NCBI RefSeq assembly: GCF_002211285.1
Contig: NZ_LOKX01000012.1
Location: 372,001-436,000, forward strand
Reading direction: 5' to 3'
Source: Rhizobium sp. R635
Lineage (GTDB): Bacteria > Pseudomonadota > Alphaproteobacteria > Rhizobiales > Rhizobiaceae
DNA length: 64,000 nucleotides
The notes under the pieces are model-generated. The model was not told the DNA's origin. It worked only from the letters and a program-made list of their open reading frames with translations, and made no database searches. Positions 33,861 to 43,631 of this stretch are shown here, piece after piece. A program made the position numbers and the translations under genes. Positions within the stretch are counted from its first letter, which is position 1. Each line of letters opens with the position of its first letter.

Positions 33861-35548
33861 GCGGCTTTGTTGCGGATATCAAGCCGATCCTGCGGCTGTT
33901 CCTTGCCGAGCGCCGGCGCGCGCTGCTCTTCGGCGCAGCGCTTTCTGCGGCGACGGTGACGGCGGGCATCGCGCTGCTCGGCTTTTCCGGCTGGTTCATC
34001 ACCGCGACCTCGCTTGCCGGGCTTTCGGCCGCGGCCGCCGTTACCTTTGACGTCTTTGCGCCATCGGCCGGCATCCGGCTGCTCGCCATCGTCAGGACGG
34101 TGGCGCGTTACGGTGAGAGGCTTGCGACCCATGACGCGACGCTCGGCGTGCTGGCCGCTCTTCGCGAGAGATTGTTTCGCGGCTTTGCCGAACCGGGCGT
34201 TGCGCGCGCCCTCTCGCATCGCCCGGCAAGGCTGCTCTTCCGGCTGACCGCCGATATCGATGCGCTCGACTCCCTTTATCTCCGAATTCTCGTGCCTGCC
34301 GCGGTCGCGATCGGCGCGGCATTGGCTGCAAGTGTGGTGCTGGGGCTCATGCATCCCCTGTTCGGCCTGTGTTTCGGCCTCTTTCTCGTGGGCGCCGGCA
34401 TCGGCCTGCCCTGGATCGCCGGCCGGGCGGCGCGCAGCCATGCCCGCAGGCGCGCCCATGGTATCGAGGCGCTGCGCTCACGGACGATCGATTTCGTTGC
34501 CGGCCAGACCGACCTCCTGATGGCCGGCCGGCTTGCCGCGCAGAGGAGCGCCATCGCGGAGGCCGACAGCTATGCAGCCAATGCCGACGATCGGCTGAAC
34601 CGCGTCGAAACCGGCCTGACATTCGGCTTCGGCCTCGTCTCCACCTTTCTGCTGACAGCATCCTTGCTTGCCGTCGCGGCCCTTGCGGAAACCACGACGA
34701 TCACTGCGCCTGTCGCCGCCCTCGGCCTGCTCGTCGCTTTCGCGGCGGTCGAGCCCTTCGCGGCGCTACGCCGCGGCGCGCTGGAACTCGGGCGGACGCT
34801 GCTGGCCGCAAAGCGCATCGCGCCGCGGCTTGCCGCCGCTGATGCGACCCAACCTTTGGCGTCGCCGCAGCCGGGATACGCCTTTTCGCTGGCTGCTGTG
34901 ACCGCCTTCCATGAGAATTCCGCCGTTCCGGCGCTTGAGGACATCGACCTCACACTCCAGCAGGGTGAGCGCCTGGCCGTGATCGGCAGCAGTGGCGCCG
35001 GCAAGTCGAGCCTGCTTGCTTTGCTTTCCCACGAATTGTCGGCCAGAACCGGAAGTGTCGCCGCGATGGGGGCGACCCTGCTGACGCAGCGAACGGAACT
35101 CTTCGAGGATAGCCTGCGCGGCAACCTCGCTCTCGCTAACCCGGATGCGAGCGAGGCCCGCCTTCGCGAAGCGCTTGCGGCTGCCGGCCTGCTTGCCGAT
35201 GTCGAGGCCATGCCGCGCGGGATGGATACGCCGCTCGGCGAAGGCGGCCTTGGCCTTTCCGGCGGCCAATCACGGCGGCTGGCGCTTGCCCGGCTCTTCC
35301 TGCGCGACACGCCGCTCTGGCTGCTCGATGAACCCACAGAGGGCCTCGACGGCGCCACTGCCCGCGACGTGCTCCAGCGCATTTCCAAGATGGCGACGGG
35401 TCGCTCGCTGGTGATCGCCACGCATATCCGCCGCGAAGCGGCGATCGCGGACCGTATCGCCGTCATCGAAGGCGGCCGTATTGCAGAAATTTCGCGCCGT
35501 GGAGAGACGGCGTTCGAAAAGGCGCTCGACCGGCTTCGGCCGGACTGA
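33857..35548 (+). CDS. cydC: Cysteine/glutathione ABC exporter subunit CydC
   Basis: 563 residues; the transmembrane domain begins 'ILRLFLAERRRALLFGAALSAATVTAGIALLGFSGWFITATSLAG', typical of CydC. The ATPase domain has Walker A 'VIGSSGAGKSSLLALLSHE', a canonical signature 'LGLSGGQSRRLALARL' and Walker B 'PLWLLDEPTEGLDG'. It pairs with CydD, whose signature motif is degenerate. 76 bp separate it from cydA. Confidence 0.92.
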   Translation: MSGFVADIKPILRLFLAERRRALLFGAALSAATVTAGIALLGFSGWFITATSLAGLSAAAAVTFDVFAPSAGIRLLAIVRTVARYGERLATHDATLGVLAALRERLFRGFAEPGVARALSHRPARLLFRLTADIDALDSLYLRILVPAAVAIGAALAASVVLGLMHPLFGLCFGLFLVGAGIGLPWIAGRAARSHARRRAHGIEALRSRTIDFVAGQTDLLMAGRLAAQRSAIAEADSYAANADDRLNRVETGLTFGFGLVSTFLLTASLLAVAALAETTTITAPVAALGLLVAFAAVEPFAALRRGALELGRTLLAAKRIAPRLAAADATQPLASPQPGYAFSLAAVTAFHENSAVPALEDIDLTLQQGERLAVIGSSGAGKSSLLALLSHELSARTGSVAAMGATLLTQRTELFEDSLRGNLALANPDASEARLREALAAAGLLADVEAMPRGMDTPLGEGGLGLSGGQSRRLALARLFLRDTPLWLLDEPTEGLDGATARDVLQRISKMATGRSLVIATHIRREAAIADRIAVIEGGRIAEISRRGETAFEKALDRLRPD

Positions 35549-35624
35549 GCGCGACCGCATGCCCTCACGCGCTGGCCGGCGCTGAGGAACGCTCCGTACC
35601 CCGTGGGACCGTGGGAGAAAGACA

Positions 35625-37205
35625 ATGGAACTAGATATCGTAGCACTTTCGCGCTTCCAGTTCGCGCTGACGGCACTTTACCACTTCCTGTTCGTACCGC
35701 TGACGCTCGGCCTTTCCGTGCTGCTGGCGATCATGGAAACCGTCTATGTCATGACCGGCCGCCAGATCTGGCGGCAAATGACGAAATTCTGGGGCACGCT
35801 GTTCGGCATCAATTTCGTGATCGGCGTCTCCACCGGCATCGTCATGGAATTCCAGTTCGGCATGAACTGGAGCTATTACAGCTATTATGTCGGCGACATC
35901 TTCGGCGCGCCGCTGGCGATCGAGGGGCTGATGGCCTTCTTCCTCGAGGCGACCTTCGTCGGCCTGTTCTTTTTCGGCTGGGACAAGCTGTCGAAGATCG
36001 GCCATCTTGTCGCCACCTGGGCCGTAGCGCTCGGCTCGAATTTCTCCGCGCTCTGGATCCTGATCGCCAACGGCTGGATGCAGAACCCGGTGGGATCGGC
36101 GCTCAATCCGCAGACGATGCGCATGGAGATCACGAGCTTCTTCGACGTCGTCTTCAATCCGGTCGCCCAGGCGAAATTCGTCCATACGGTTTCGGCGGGC
36201 TATGTCTGCGCTTCGATCTTCGTGCTCGGCGTTTCGGCCTGGTATGTCCTCAAGGGCCGGCATATCGAGCTTGCCAAGCGCTCGATGACGGTGGCGGCGT
36301 CCTTCGGGCTGGCCTCGGCTCTGTCAGTCGTCGTGCTCGGAGACGAGAGCGGCTATCTCGCGACCGAGAACCAGAAGATGAAGCTCGCCGCGATCGAAGG
36401 CATGTGGAAGACGGAGCCGGCTCCGGCGGCTTTCACCGCCTTTGGATTCCCCGACCAGGAAGCGCGTGAAACGCATTTCGCCGTGCATATCCCGTGGGTG
36501 ATGGGCCTGATCGGCACACGGTCGCTGACCACGGAAATCCCGGGCATCGACAAACTCGAACAGCAGGCCGAAACCCGCATCCGCGACGGCATCAAGGCTT
36601 ACGACGCGCTGATGCAGATCCGTGCAGCACCCGCACAGGATCAGGTGGCGCAGGAAGTGCGCACCTCCTTCGAAGATCTCGGTCATCATCTCGGCTACGC
36701 CCTTCTTCTGAAACGCTATGTCGACGATCCCCGCCAGGCGACAGACGCTGAGATCGCTCAGGCGGCCCGCGATACGATCCCGCATGTGCCGACACTCTTC
36801 TGGTCCTTCCGCATCATGGTTGGGCTCGGCATCTTCTTCATCCTCTTGACCGCCACTTTCTTCTGGCTGTCGGCGCGGCGCCATCTCGACAAATATCCGC
36901 TGCTTCTGCGGATTGCCGTGCTGGCGATCCCGCTCCCCTGGGTCGCCATCGAACTCGGCTGGGTCGTCGCCGAATTCGGCCGCCAGCCCTGGGTGATCGA
37001 AGGCGTGCTGCCGACGGCGGCCGCCGTCTCCAGCCTCGGCGCCAGCACCGTGCTTTTGACGATCATCGGCTTTGCCGTGCTCTACACGGTGCTGATCGTC
37101 ATCGAGATGAGCCTGATGCTCAAGGCGATCCGCCAGGGACCGGAGCCGGACGACGAGCCGGAAGCCGCCCTGATTTCCGAAACCCTCGTCCCGGCCGCGG
37201 AGTGA
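35625..37205 (+). CDS. cydA: Cytochrome bd ubiquinol oxidase subunit I
   Basis: 526 residues, like E. coli CydA (long Q-loop type). The haem ligands are conserved with a one-residue offset at the N terminus: His20 in 'TALYHFLF', His187 in 'KFVHTVSAGYV' and Met398 in 'FWSFRIMVGLG' with Arg396. The Q-loop 'ENQKMKLAAIEGMWKTEPAPAAFTAFG' and 'EFGRQPWVIEGVLPT' (GRQPW 452-456) are intact. It oxidises ubiquinol and reduces O2 with high affinity at the membrane. Third gene of the FNR-box operon. Confidence 0.97.
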   Translation: MELDIVALSRFQFALTALYHFLFVPLTLGLSVLLAIMETVYVMTGRQIWRQMTKFWGTLFGINFVIGVSTGIVMEFQFGMNWSYYSYYVGDIFGAPLAIEGLMAFFLEATFVGLFFFGWDKLSKIGHLVATWAVALGSNFSALWILIANGWMQNPVGSALNPQTMRMEITSFFDVVFNPVAQAKFVHTVSAGYVCASIFVLGVSAWYVLKGRHIELAKRSMTVAASFGLASALSVVVLGDESGYLATENQKMKLAAIEGMWKTEPAPAAFTAFGFPDQEARETHFAVHIPWVMGLIGTRSLTTEIPGIDKLEQQAETRIRDGIKAYDALMQIRAAPAQDQVAQEVRTSFEDLGHHLGYALLLKRYVDDPRQATDAEIAQAARDTIPHVPTLFWSFRIMVGLGIFFILLTATFFWLSARRHLDKYPLLLRIAVLAIPLPWVAIELGWVVAEFGRQPWVIEGVLPTAAAVSSLGASTVLLTIIGFAVLYTVLIVIEMSLMLKAIRQGPEPDDEPEAALISETLVPAAE

Positions 37206-37211
37206 CCTGTC

Positions 37212-38366
37212 ATGATCCTTCACGAACTCATCGACTATGAAACCCTGCGTATCATCTGGTGGCTGCTGCTCGGCGTTCTGCTGATCGCCTTTGCGACGAC
37301 GGGCGGCTTCGACCTCGGCGTCGGCACGCTTCTGCCTTTCGTCGCCAGGACTGATACGGAACGGCGCGTGGCGATCAACACCGTCGGCGCCACCTGGGAA
37401 GGCAACCAGGTCTGGCTGATCCTCGGCGCCGGCGCCATCTTCGCCGCCTGGCCACCGCTTTACGCGGTTTCCTTCTCGGGCTTCTATCTCGCGATGTTCG
37501 CGATCATGTTCGCGCTCATCCTGCGCCCGGTCGGTTTCAAATATCGGTCGAAACGGGAAAGTGCCCGCTGGCGCAACGGCTGGGATTGGGCGCTCTTCAT
37601 CGGCGGCTTCGTGCCGGCGCTGATCTTCGGCGTCGCCGTCGGCAACGTGCTGCAGGGCGTGCCTTTCCGCTTCGCCGACGACATGCGGATCTTCTATGAA
37701 GGCTCGTTCTTCGCCCTGCTCAACCCCTATGCGCTGCTCTGCGGCCTGCTCTCCGTCGCCATGTTGACGATGCATGGCGCGGCCTGGCTAATTTTGAAGG
37801 CGAGTGGCCCGGTCGCGGAACGGGCCAGAAGCTACGGCAGCATCGCCACCCTTGCCGCCATCGCGCTCTTTGCCCTCGGCGGCCTCTTCCTCTGGATCGG
37901 CGTCAGCGGCTATCGCATCACCAGTGATATCAGCCCGATCGGGCCTTCCAATCCGCTATTGAAGACGGTGGTGCTTGAGAACGGCGCATGGCTTGCCAAC
38001 TACACCGCCCATTCATGGATGATCGTCGCGCCCGTCCTCGGCTTCGCCGGTGCGGTATTGGCCTTCATCGCCATGCGGGCAAGACGTGAGGTGATGACGC
38101 TGCTCTTCAGCAAACTCGCAATCTTCGGCATCATCTCGACGGTCGGGCTTTCGATGTTCCCGTTCATCCTGCCCTCCTCGCTCGATCCGCGATCGAGCCT
38201 GACGGTCTGGGATGCATCGTCCAGCCATACGACGCTGTTCATCATGCTGGTGGTGACGGCGATCTTCCTGCCGATCATCGCCGCCTATACGGCCTGGGTC
38301 TACAAGGTCCTGTGGGGCAAGGTCGACGAGAAATCGGTCACCGACAAGAACAGCCACGCCTATTGA
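37212..38366 (+). CDS. cydB: Cytochrome bd ubiquinol oxidase subunit II
   Basis: 384 residues starting MILHELIDYETLRIIWWLLLGVLLIAFATTGGFDLGVGTLLPFVARTDTERRVAINTVGATWEGNQVWLILGAGAIFAAWP, the diagnostic N-terminal half of CydB, with eight or more membrane segments. It lies 6 bp after cydA and 12 bp before cydX. It stabilises the CydA haem core. Confidence 0.96.
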   Translation: MILHELIDYETLRIIWWLLLGVLLIAFATTGGFDLGVGTLLPFVARTDTERRVAINTVGATWEGNQVWLILGAGAIFAAWPPLYAVSFSGFYLAMFAIMFALILRPVGFKYRSKRESARWRNGWDWALFIGGFVPALIFGVAVGNVLQGVPFRFADDMRIFYEGSFFALLNPYALLCGLLSVAMLTMHGAAWLILKASGPVAERARSYGSIATLAAIALFALGGLFLWIGVSGYRITSDISPIGPSNPLLKTVVLENGAWLANYTAHSWMIVAPVLGFAGAVLAFIAMRARREVMTLLFSKLAIFGIISTVGLSMFPFILPSSLDPRSSLTVWDASSSHTTLFIMLVVTAIFLPIIAAYTAWVYKVLWGKVDEKSVTDKNSHAY

Positions 38367-38378
38367 GGAGACGAAACG

Positions 38379-38501
38379 ATGTGGTATTTCGCATGGATTC
38401 TCGGCCTGCCGCTGGCAGCCGCCTTCGCCGTCCTCAACGCTATGTGGTACGAGCTGATGGACGACGCAGCCAGAAAAAAGGCGCCCGAAGCGCAGAAGTA
38501 G
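38379..38501 (+). CDS. cydX: Cytochrome bd small subunit CydX
   Basis: A 40-residue protein encoded just after cydB, beginning MWYFAWILGLPLAAAFAVLN and continuing with a charged tail (WYELMDDAARKKAPEAQK). The MWYFAWILG start is identical to that of E. coli CydX, and a single membrane helix follows. CydX binds CydA and is needed for stable haem occupancy. GAGGAGACGAAACG precedes the ATG. Confidence 0.92.
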   Translation: MWYFAWILGLPLAAAFAVLNAMWYELMDDAARKKAPEAQK

Positions 38502-38509
38502 ATATAAGA

Positions 38510-38532
38510 AGGGCGCAGCTTAGCCGCGCCCT
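38510..38532 (+). terminator. Hairpin at the end of the cyd operon
   Basis: 7-bp stem AGGGCGC / GCGCCCT nine bases after the cydX stop, followed by a weak T-containing stretch (CGGTTTGG). Confidence 0.5.
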
Positions 38533-38566
38533 CGGTTTGGTGACAGACTTTATTCCCTTACTCGGC

Positions 38567-38641
38567 GTCATCCTCGGCCTTGTGCCGAGGATCTGCTGCG
38601 CATCGACGTGGGCAGATGCTCGGGACAAGCCCGAGCATGAC
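38567..38641. repeat. RIME-like intergenic palindromic element (intact copy)
   Basis: 75 bp between GTCAT and ATGAC. It holds two hairpins, CCTCGGC/GCCGAGG with loop CTTGT and GCTCGGG/CCCGAGC with loop ACAAG. It matches the interrupted copy at 6296-6515 and shows what the uninterrupted left hairpin looks like. Confidence 0.75.
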
Positions 38642-38713
38642 GAAAGAGGAGTTAAGCCGTCTCTATCGGCAGTCTGGAGCGCGGCTTCGAACCCGCGCCC
38701 TTTCTCTGTTTTA

Positions 38714-40717
38714 TCAGCCTTCCAGCCACTTCACCTGATCGGGCGTCAGCTTGATGTCGAGCGCCGAGAGGCTGTCTTCCAACTCGGCGACGGTGCGCGG
38801 CCCGATCAGCGGAATGACCGGGAAGGGCTGGGCGATCACATAGGCGAGCGCGATGTGAATCGGGTTGCGGCCGAGCTTGTTGGCGAGCTCGATGGCGCGG
38901 TCGCGGCGTCCGAAGTTGCGCTCGGAATACCAGACGCGTACGATCTCCTCGTCGTCGCGCTTGTCGCGGCCGGCGCGGTCGGTGAAGAAGCCGCGGCCCT
39001 GGCTGGACCAGGCGAAATTCGGGATCTGCTTCTCATTCAGCCACGTCTTCCAGTCGTCATCGGAGGCAGCGACGCAGCCGGCCCAGATCGGATCGAGCAT
39101 CTCGGCGAGCGAGAAGTTGTTGGAGAGCGCCGCCGGCGCCGCCTTGCCGGTCTTTTCGGCATAGGCGATCGCTTCGTCGAAACGCGCCCTTGTCCAGTTC
39201 GAACCGCCGAAGATGCCGCGGATGCGGCCGCGTTTGACCTCGGCATCCATGGCATCGACGAATTCGCCGACGGGCACGTCGGTATTGTCCCGATGCATGA
39301 AATAGACGTCGACATAGTCGGTCTTCAGCCGGGCGAGCGACTGGTCGAGCTGCTTGGCGATCATATCGGGATAGCAGAGCGGCGAATGCGCGCCCTTGCC
39401 AATCAGCACGATCTCTTCGCGCGGCACCTTGCGGCTGGTGTGCCAGTCGCCGAAGATCGCCTCCGTCTTGCCGGCGCCGTAGACGAATGCCGTATCGAAG
39501 GCATTGCCGCCGGCTTCGTAGAAAGCGTCGAGCGTCAGCGAGGCGGCGGCGAAGTTCGGGAAGAACTCGAAGCCGAGGGTCACGACCGAAGCGGGCTTGG
39601 AAATGCCGGGGATCTGACGCTGCGGAATGCTGTTGCCCCGCTTGACCGCGCCGCCCGATATGTTAGCCGTGCGCTTGACGGCTTTCTCGACGCCATATTC
39701 GAGACCGACAGAGGCGCGCCACTGGTCGAGCACGCGCAGGTTTCCGATCGAATCCGCCCAGCTCATGCCGGGAGTGCTGAACTCGGTCTTGCCGGCGCGG
39801 ATGGCATCGCCCGCCGCGTCCGCCTCGAAGGAATAGAGCCAGCGCTCTTCCCTAACCTCGATGGTTTCCTGCTTGCCGCCCTTGAAGATCTCGATCTTGC
39901 CGACGCCGCCCTTGTGACCGGAGGCGAACCAGAAGTCTGCCACTTCGATCCGGCCTTCGGAGCCGATGATGCGCAGCACGTTGTCCTGCTGGGCCATGAT
40001 CGAGCAGGAGACTTCGGCGATGATCTCGTTCGGGAATTTCAGCACGGCGGATGCCCATTCGTCGACGCCGCTCTGGCCGAGATGAGCGACACCCGACACC
40101 TTCTCCGGTTCGAGGAAGGCTTTGCCTTCCGCCGCGCCTGATATCAGCCTCGCCATGGAGACCGGATAGCCGCCGACATCGAGAATGCCGCCGCCGGCGG
40201 TATCGTTGGCGAAAAGCCGGTGTTCCGGCTTGTAGCTGCCCATGTTGAAGCCGAAGCTCGAGCGGATGATGCGGACGGTGCCGATGACGCCGCTCTTGAT
40301 GAGCTCGACCAGTTTCTCCGTCTGCGGATGCACGCGGTACATGAAGGCCTCGCCGGCAAAGACGCCGGCCTTTTTGGCTTCGTAGTAAACGGCTTCGGCA
40401 TCATAGGCCGAAAGCGCGATCGGTTTTTCGACGAGGATATGCTTGCCGGCGCGCGCGGCCTTGATCGCCCATTCGGCATGGCCGGTATGGGGCACGGAAA
40501 TATAAACCGCATCGACCTCGGGGTCGGAAAGCAGCGCCTCGTAACCATCGACGATGCGGGCGCCGGGGAAGTTTTCGGCAAGGCCCGGCTTGGAAGGATT
40601 GCGGGTGGCGATCGCCACCAGTTTACCGGTGCGCGAATGGGCAACGCCATCCGCAAAGGTGCGGGCGATGGTGCCGGGGCCGATGATGCCCCAGCGGATC
40701 GGTTGATCGGAAGTCAT
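38714..40717 (-). CDS. Fused Gfo/Idh/MocA oxidoreductase and aldo/keto reductase
   Basis: 667 residues, two enzymes in one chain. Residues 1 to about 340 form a Gfo/Idh/MocA dehydrogenase (Rossmann 'WGIIGPGTIARTFADG', 'HILVEKPIALS'). Residues about 365-667 form an aldo/keto reductase with the full tetrad: D408 and Y413 in 'FDTAFVYGAG', K441 in 'VLIGKGAHS' and H475 in 'VYFMHRDN'. The junction has no stop or frameshift. It lies 37 bp after the sugar ABC ATPase gene in a leftward operon, so it probably oxidises and then reduces (or epimerises) the imported sugar at linked sites. The pathway is unknown. Confidence 0.9.
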   Translation of the reverse strand: MTSDQPIRWGIIGPGTIARTFADGVAHSRTGKLVAIATRNPSKPGLAENFPGARIVDGYEALLSDPEVDAVYISVPHTGHAEWAIKAARAGKHILVEKPIALSAYDAEAVYYEAKKAGVFAGEAFMYRVHPQTEKLVELIKSGVIGTVRIIRSSFGFNMGSYKPEHRLFANDTAGGGILDVGGYPVSMARLISGAAEGKAFLEPEKVSGVAHLGQSGVDEWASAVLKFPNEIIAEVSCSIMAQQDNVLRIIGSEGRIEVADFWFASGHKGGVGKIEIFKGGKQETIEVREERWLYSFEADAAGDAIRAGKTEFSTPGMSWADSIGNLRVLDQWRASVGLEYGVEKAVKRTANISGGAVKRGNSIPQRQIPGISKPASVVTLGFEFFPNFAAASLTLDAFYEAGGNAFDTAFVYGAGKTEAIFGDWHTSRKVPREEIVLIGKGAHSPLCYPDMIAKQLDQSLARLKTDYVDVYFMHRDNTDVPVGEFVDAMDAEVKRGRIRGIFGGSNWTRARFDEAIAYAEKTGKAAPAALSNNFSLAEMLDPIWAGCVAASDDDWKTWLNEKQIPNFAWSSQGRGFFTDRAGRDKRDDEEIVRVWYSERNFGRRDRAIELANKLGRNPIHIALAYVIAQPFPVIPLIGPRTVAELEDSLSALDIKLTPDQVKWLEG

Positions 40718-40754
40718 GGAAGCCTCTTTCGTCTTTCTGCCTTGGGATTGCGGT

Positions 40755-41837
40755 TTAGCGGAGCCGTTTGCCGGCGCCGTCGAAAAGGAATGTGCGGCTT
40801 GCGGGAAGGCCGACCGTCAGAGTCTCGCGATTGCCTGCTGTACGCGACTCCGGCCTTTCGATGATCAATTGCTCGTCGCCGATGGCGGCATAGATGTAGC
40901 TGGTATTGCCGAGATGTTCGGCGACGTCGACGCCGACGACGAGATCGGCATCGCCGGCACCTGCATCGACGAAGTGCTCCGGACGAATGCCGAGCGTCAC
41001 CTTTGCGCCGGCTTCGACGGGATCGCTGATGGCCATAGGCAGGCGCGTATTGGTCTCGCTTTCCAAGGCGACCACCGCCCTGCCCGGCTGCGCCTCGACC
41101 ACCACGGCCTTGAGGAAGTTCATCTTCGGCGAGCCGACGAAGCCGGCGACGAACTGGTTGGCGGGATCGTCGTAAAGGTCGAGCGGCGCGCCGATCTGCT
41201 CGATATTGCCGGCGCGCAGCACGACGATCCTGTCGGCGAGCGTCATCGCTTCGGTCTGGTCGTGGGTGACGTAGATCATCGTCGTTCCGAGCTGCTTGTG
41301 CAGCCGCGAGATTTCGACACGCATCTGCACGCGCAGTTCCGCATCGAGGTTCGACAAAGGTTCGTCGAACAGGAAGACCTGAGGTTCGCGGACGATGGCC
41401 CGGCCGATCGCGACGCGCTGGCGCTGGCCGCCGGAAAGCTGCTTCGGCCGCCGCTTCATCAGCTCGGTGATCTGCAGGATATCGGCGACGTGACGCACCC
41501 GCCGTTCGGTATCGGCCTTCGGGTTGCCGTTCATGCGCAGGCCGAAGCTCAAATTCTCTTCGACGGTGAGGTGCGGATAGAGCGCATAGGACTGGAAGAC
41601 CATGGCGATGCCGCGGTCGGCCGGCTCGACGTCGTTGACAACCCTGCCGCCGATCCGAAGCTCGCCCGAGGTGATGTCTTCGAGCCCGGCGATCATCCTC
41701 AGAAGCGTGGACTTGCCGCAGCCGGAGGGGCCGACGAAGACGACGAATTCGCCGTCCTTCACCTCCAGATTGGCGCCGTGGATAATCTCGAAGCCGCCGA
41801 AGCGCTTGACGATGTTGCTGAGTGAAAGCTCTGCCAT
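40755..41837 (-). CDS. Sugar ABC transporter ATP-binding protein (UgpC/MalK class)
   Basis: 360 residues: Walker A '[19 protein letters not shown]', signature '[15 protein letters not shown]', Walker B '[20 protein letters not shown]' and a C-terminal TOBE-like regulatory region ('[14 protein letters not shown]'). Fourth gene of a leftward operon after the binding protein and two permeases, before the fused oxidoreductase. Confidence 0.92.
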   Translation of the reverse strand: MAELSLSNIVKRFGGFEIIHGANLEVKDGEFVVFVGPSGCGKSTLLRMIAGLEDITSGELRIGGRVVNDVEPADRGIAMVFQSYALYPHLTVEENLSFGLRMNGNPKADTERRVRHVADILQITELMKRRPKQLSGGQRQRVAIGRAIVREPQVFLFDEPLSNLDAELRVQMRVEISRLHKQLGTTMIYVTHDQTEAMTLADRIVVLRAGNIEQIGAPLDLYDDPANQFVAGFVGSPKMNFLKAVVVEAQPGRAVVALESETNTRLPMAISDPVEAGAKVTLGIRPEHFVDAGAGDADLVVGVDVAEHLGNTSYIYAAIGDEQLIIERPESRTAGNRETLTVGLPASRTFLFDGAGKRLR

Positions 41838-41850
41838 GCCGGTCCCCGAT

Positions 41851-42687
41851 TTATTTGATTGCGCCGGCCGCGATGCCGGCGATGAAATAGCGCTGGAGAG
41901 CCACGAACACGACGAGGATCGGCGCTGTCAGCAGCACTGCCCCCGCCATGATGCCGCCCCAGGAGACCTTGGTCAGGCCGATCAGCGTTCCCAGCGCCAC
42001 CGGCGCCGTCATCATTCCCGGTTTGGAATTGATGAGCAGCGGCCAGAGATAGTTGTTCCATGAGGCGAGGAAGAGGATGATCGCGAGTGCCGCCATGGTC
42101 GGGCTCGCCAGCGGCAGTGCGATGCGCAGGAAGATCTGCCATTCCTTGACGCCTTCGACACGCGCCGCATCGAAAAGCTCGCCCGGCATCATCGAGAAGG
42201 ATTGCCGCATGAACAGCACGCCGAGCGAGTTGAAGAGCGGCGGCACGATCAGCGCCACCCAGGTGTTCGCCAGCTTGAATTCGCGCGCCACCATGATGAA
42301 TTGCGGGATGACGACCACCGAAAACGGCAGCGTGATCGTGCCGAGGATGATGGCGATGACGATGGAGCGGCCGACGAAGCGGTAGCGCGCCAGCGCCCAG
42401 CCTGCCATCGAGGTCAGCAGCACCGACAAGATCGTATAGATGATCGCGACGCCGACGGAGATCGTCATTGCGCCGATGAAATCGGTGTCGGCCTGCAGGT
42501 TCTTGAAATTCGCGACGAAGTTGGTCGACGGCCAGAGTACGATGTCGGGGCTGAAGATGCCGTTGTCGGGCATCGTCGAGAAGACGAACATCATCCAGAG
42601 GGGGAACAGCCAGATCAGCGCAAGCGGCGCCAGAACGGCGTGCAGCGCGACCCGGCGCATGAGGAGGGATTGCGACTTGGATTTCAT
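41851..42687 (-). CDS. Sugar ABC transporter permease (MalG class)
   Basis: 278 residues starting [46 protein letters not shown], six membrane segments. EAA loop '[49 protein letters not shown]'. The ATG at 42687 overlaps the upstream permease stop by four bases; the longer open frame upstream is noncoding. Confidence 0.92.
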   Translation of the reverse strand: MKSKSQSLLMRRVALHAVLAPLALIWLFPLWMMFVFSTMPDNGIFSPDIVLWPSTNFVANFKNLQADTDFIGAMTISVGVAIIYTILSVLLTSMAGWALARYRFVGRSIVIAIILGTITLPFSVVVIPQFIMVAREFKLANTWVALIVPPLFNSLGVLFMRQSFSMMPGELFDAARVEGVKEWQIFLRIALPLASPTMAALAIILFLASWNNYLWPLLINSKPGMMTAPVALGTLIGLTKVSWGGIMAGAVLLTAPILVVFVALQRYFIAGIAAGAIK

Positions 42688-43544
42688 TTCGGATCCCTCC
42701 CGACCCAGAGATTGAGAAGCGAGATGGCCACGGCAAGGGCCGCCATCGTATAGGCGATCGCCGAGGCATAGCCGAAGTTCAGCGAGGTGAAGCCCTGGCG
42801 GTAGAGGAAGAGGCCGAGCGTCTCCGTGCCGCCGCCGGGACCGCCGCGATTGGTGATGAGGAAGGGCTCGGTGAAGAGCTGCATCGTGCCGATCACCGAC
42901 AGGACCACGCAGAAGAGGATGATCGGTTTCAGAAGCGGCAGGGTGATGTGGAAGAATTGCTGCACCTTGCTCACCCGGTCGAGTGTCGCCGCTTCGTAGA
43001 CGTCTTCGGGAATCGACTGCAGGCCGGCAAGGATGATGATGGCGTTGTAGCCTGCCCAGCGCCACGTGACGGCCAGGATGATCACCGCCATGGCGGCATT
43101 CGCATTGTCGAACCAGGAGACGGGGCTCAAGCCGATGGCCGAAATCAGCTTGTTGATGATGCCGAAATCGAGGCTGAACATCAGCCGGAAGACCGCGGCA
43201 TAGGCGACCTCGCCGACGACGACAGGGGCGAAAAAGGCGAAGCGGAAGAGTGGGCGCGCTTTCAAGAGCGGCGAATTGAGCATGACGGCCATGACCGTCG
43301 CCAGCGCGATCATCACGGGCACCTGGATCACCAGGATGATCAGCGTGTTGTACAGGGCATTGTAGAAGGCCGGGTCGTAGAAGAGCCGCCCCCAATTGGC
43401 CTGGAAACTGAATTTCCACGGGTTGATGCGCGTGTTCTGAAAGGAAATCAGGAACGAATTGATGATCGGCCAGACCCAGAAGGTGGCAAAGACCAGCAGA
43501 TAGGGTGCGAGGAACGCATAGGCGCTCCGGGTTCTGAACGGCAT
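42684..43544 (-). CDS. Sugar ABC transporter permease (MalF class)
   Basis: 286 residues, six membrane segments, with EAA loop 'EDVYEAATLDRVSKVQQFFHITLPLLKPIILFCVVLSVIGTMQLFTEPFL'. It is of normal length, unlike the MalF-class permease at 24776. Two strong hairpins separate it from the binding-protein gene. Confidence 0.92.
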   Translation of the reverse strand: MPFRTRSAYAFLAPYLLVFATFWVWPIINSFLISFQNTRINPWKFSFQANWGRLFYDPAFYNALYNTLIILVIQVPVMIALATVMAVMLNSPLLKARPLFRFAFFAPVVVGEVAYAAVFRLMFSLDFGIINKLISAIGLSPVSWFDNANAAMAVIILAVTWRWAGYNAIIILAGLQSIPEDVYEAATLDRVSKVQQFFHITLPLLKPIILFCVVLSVIGTMQLFTEPFLITNRGGPGGGTETLGLFLYRQGFTSLNFGYASAIAYTMAALAVAISLLNLWVGRDPK

Positions 43545-43577
43545 CGAGCCTCCTCCTCACGAACGGACGAATAACCC

Positions 43578-43625
43578 GCCCGCCCTAGGGCGGGCAGAAT
43601 GCCGGGCGCATGAGGCGCCCGGCAT
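43578..43625. repeat. Tandem hairpins between binding-protein and permease genes
   Basis: GCCCGCCCTAGGGCGGGC (43578-43595) is a perfect 18-bp palindrome. Next to it ATGCCGGGCGC / GCGCCCGGCAT (43599-43625) forms an 11-bp stem with a 5-nt loop. Both lie between the binding-protein stop and the permease start. Confidence 0.65.
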
Positions 43626-43631
43626 CGTCAT

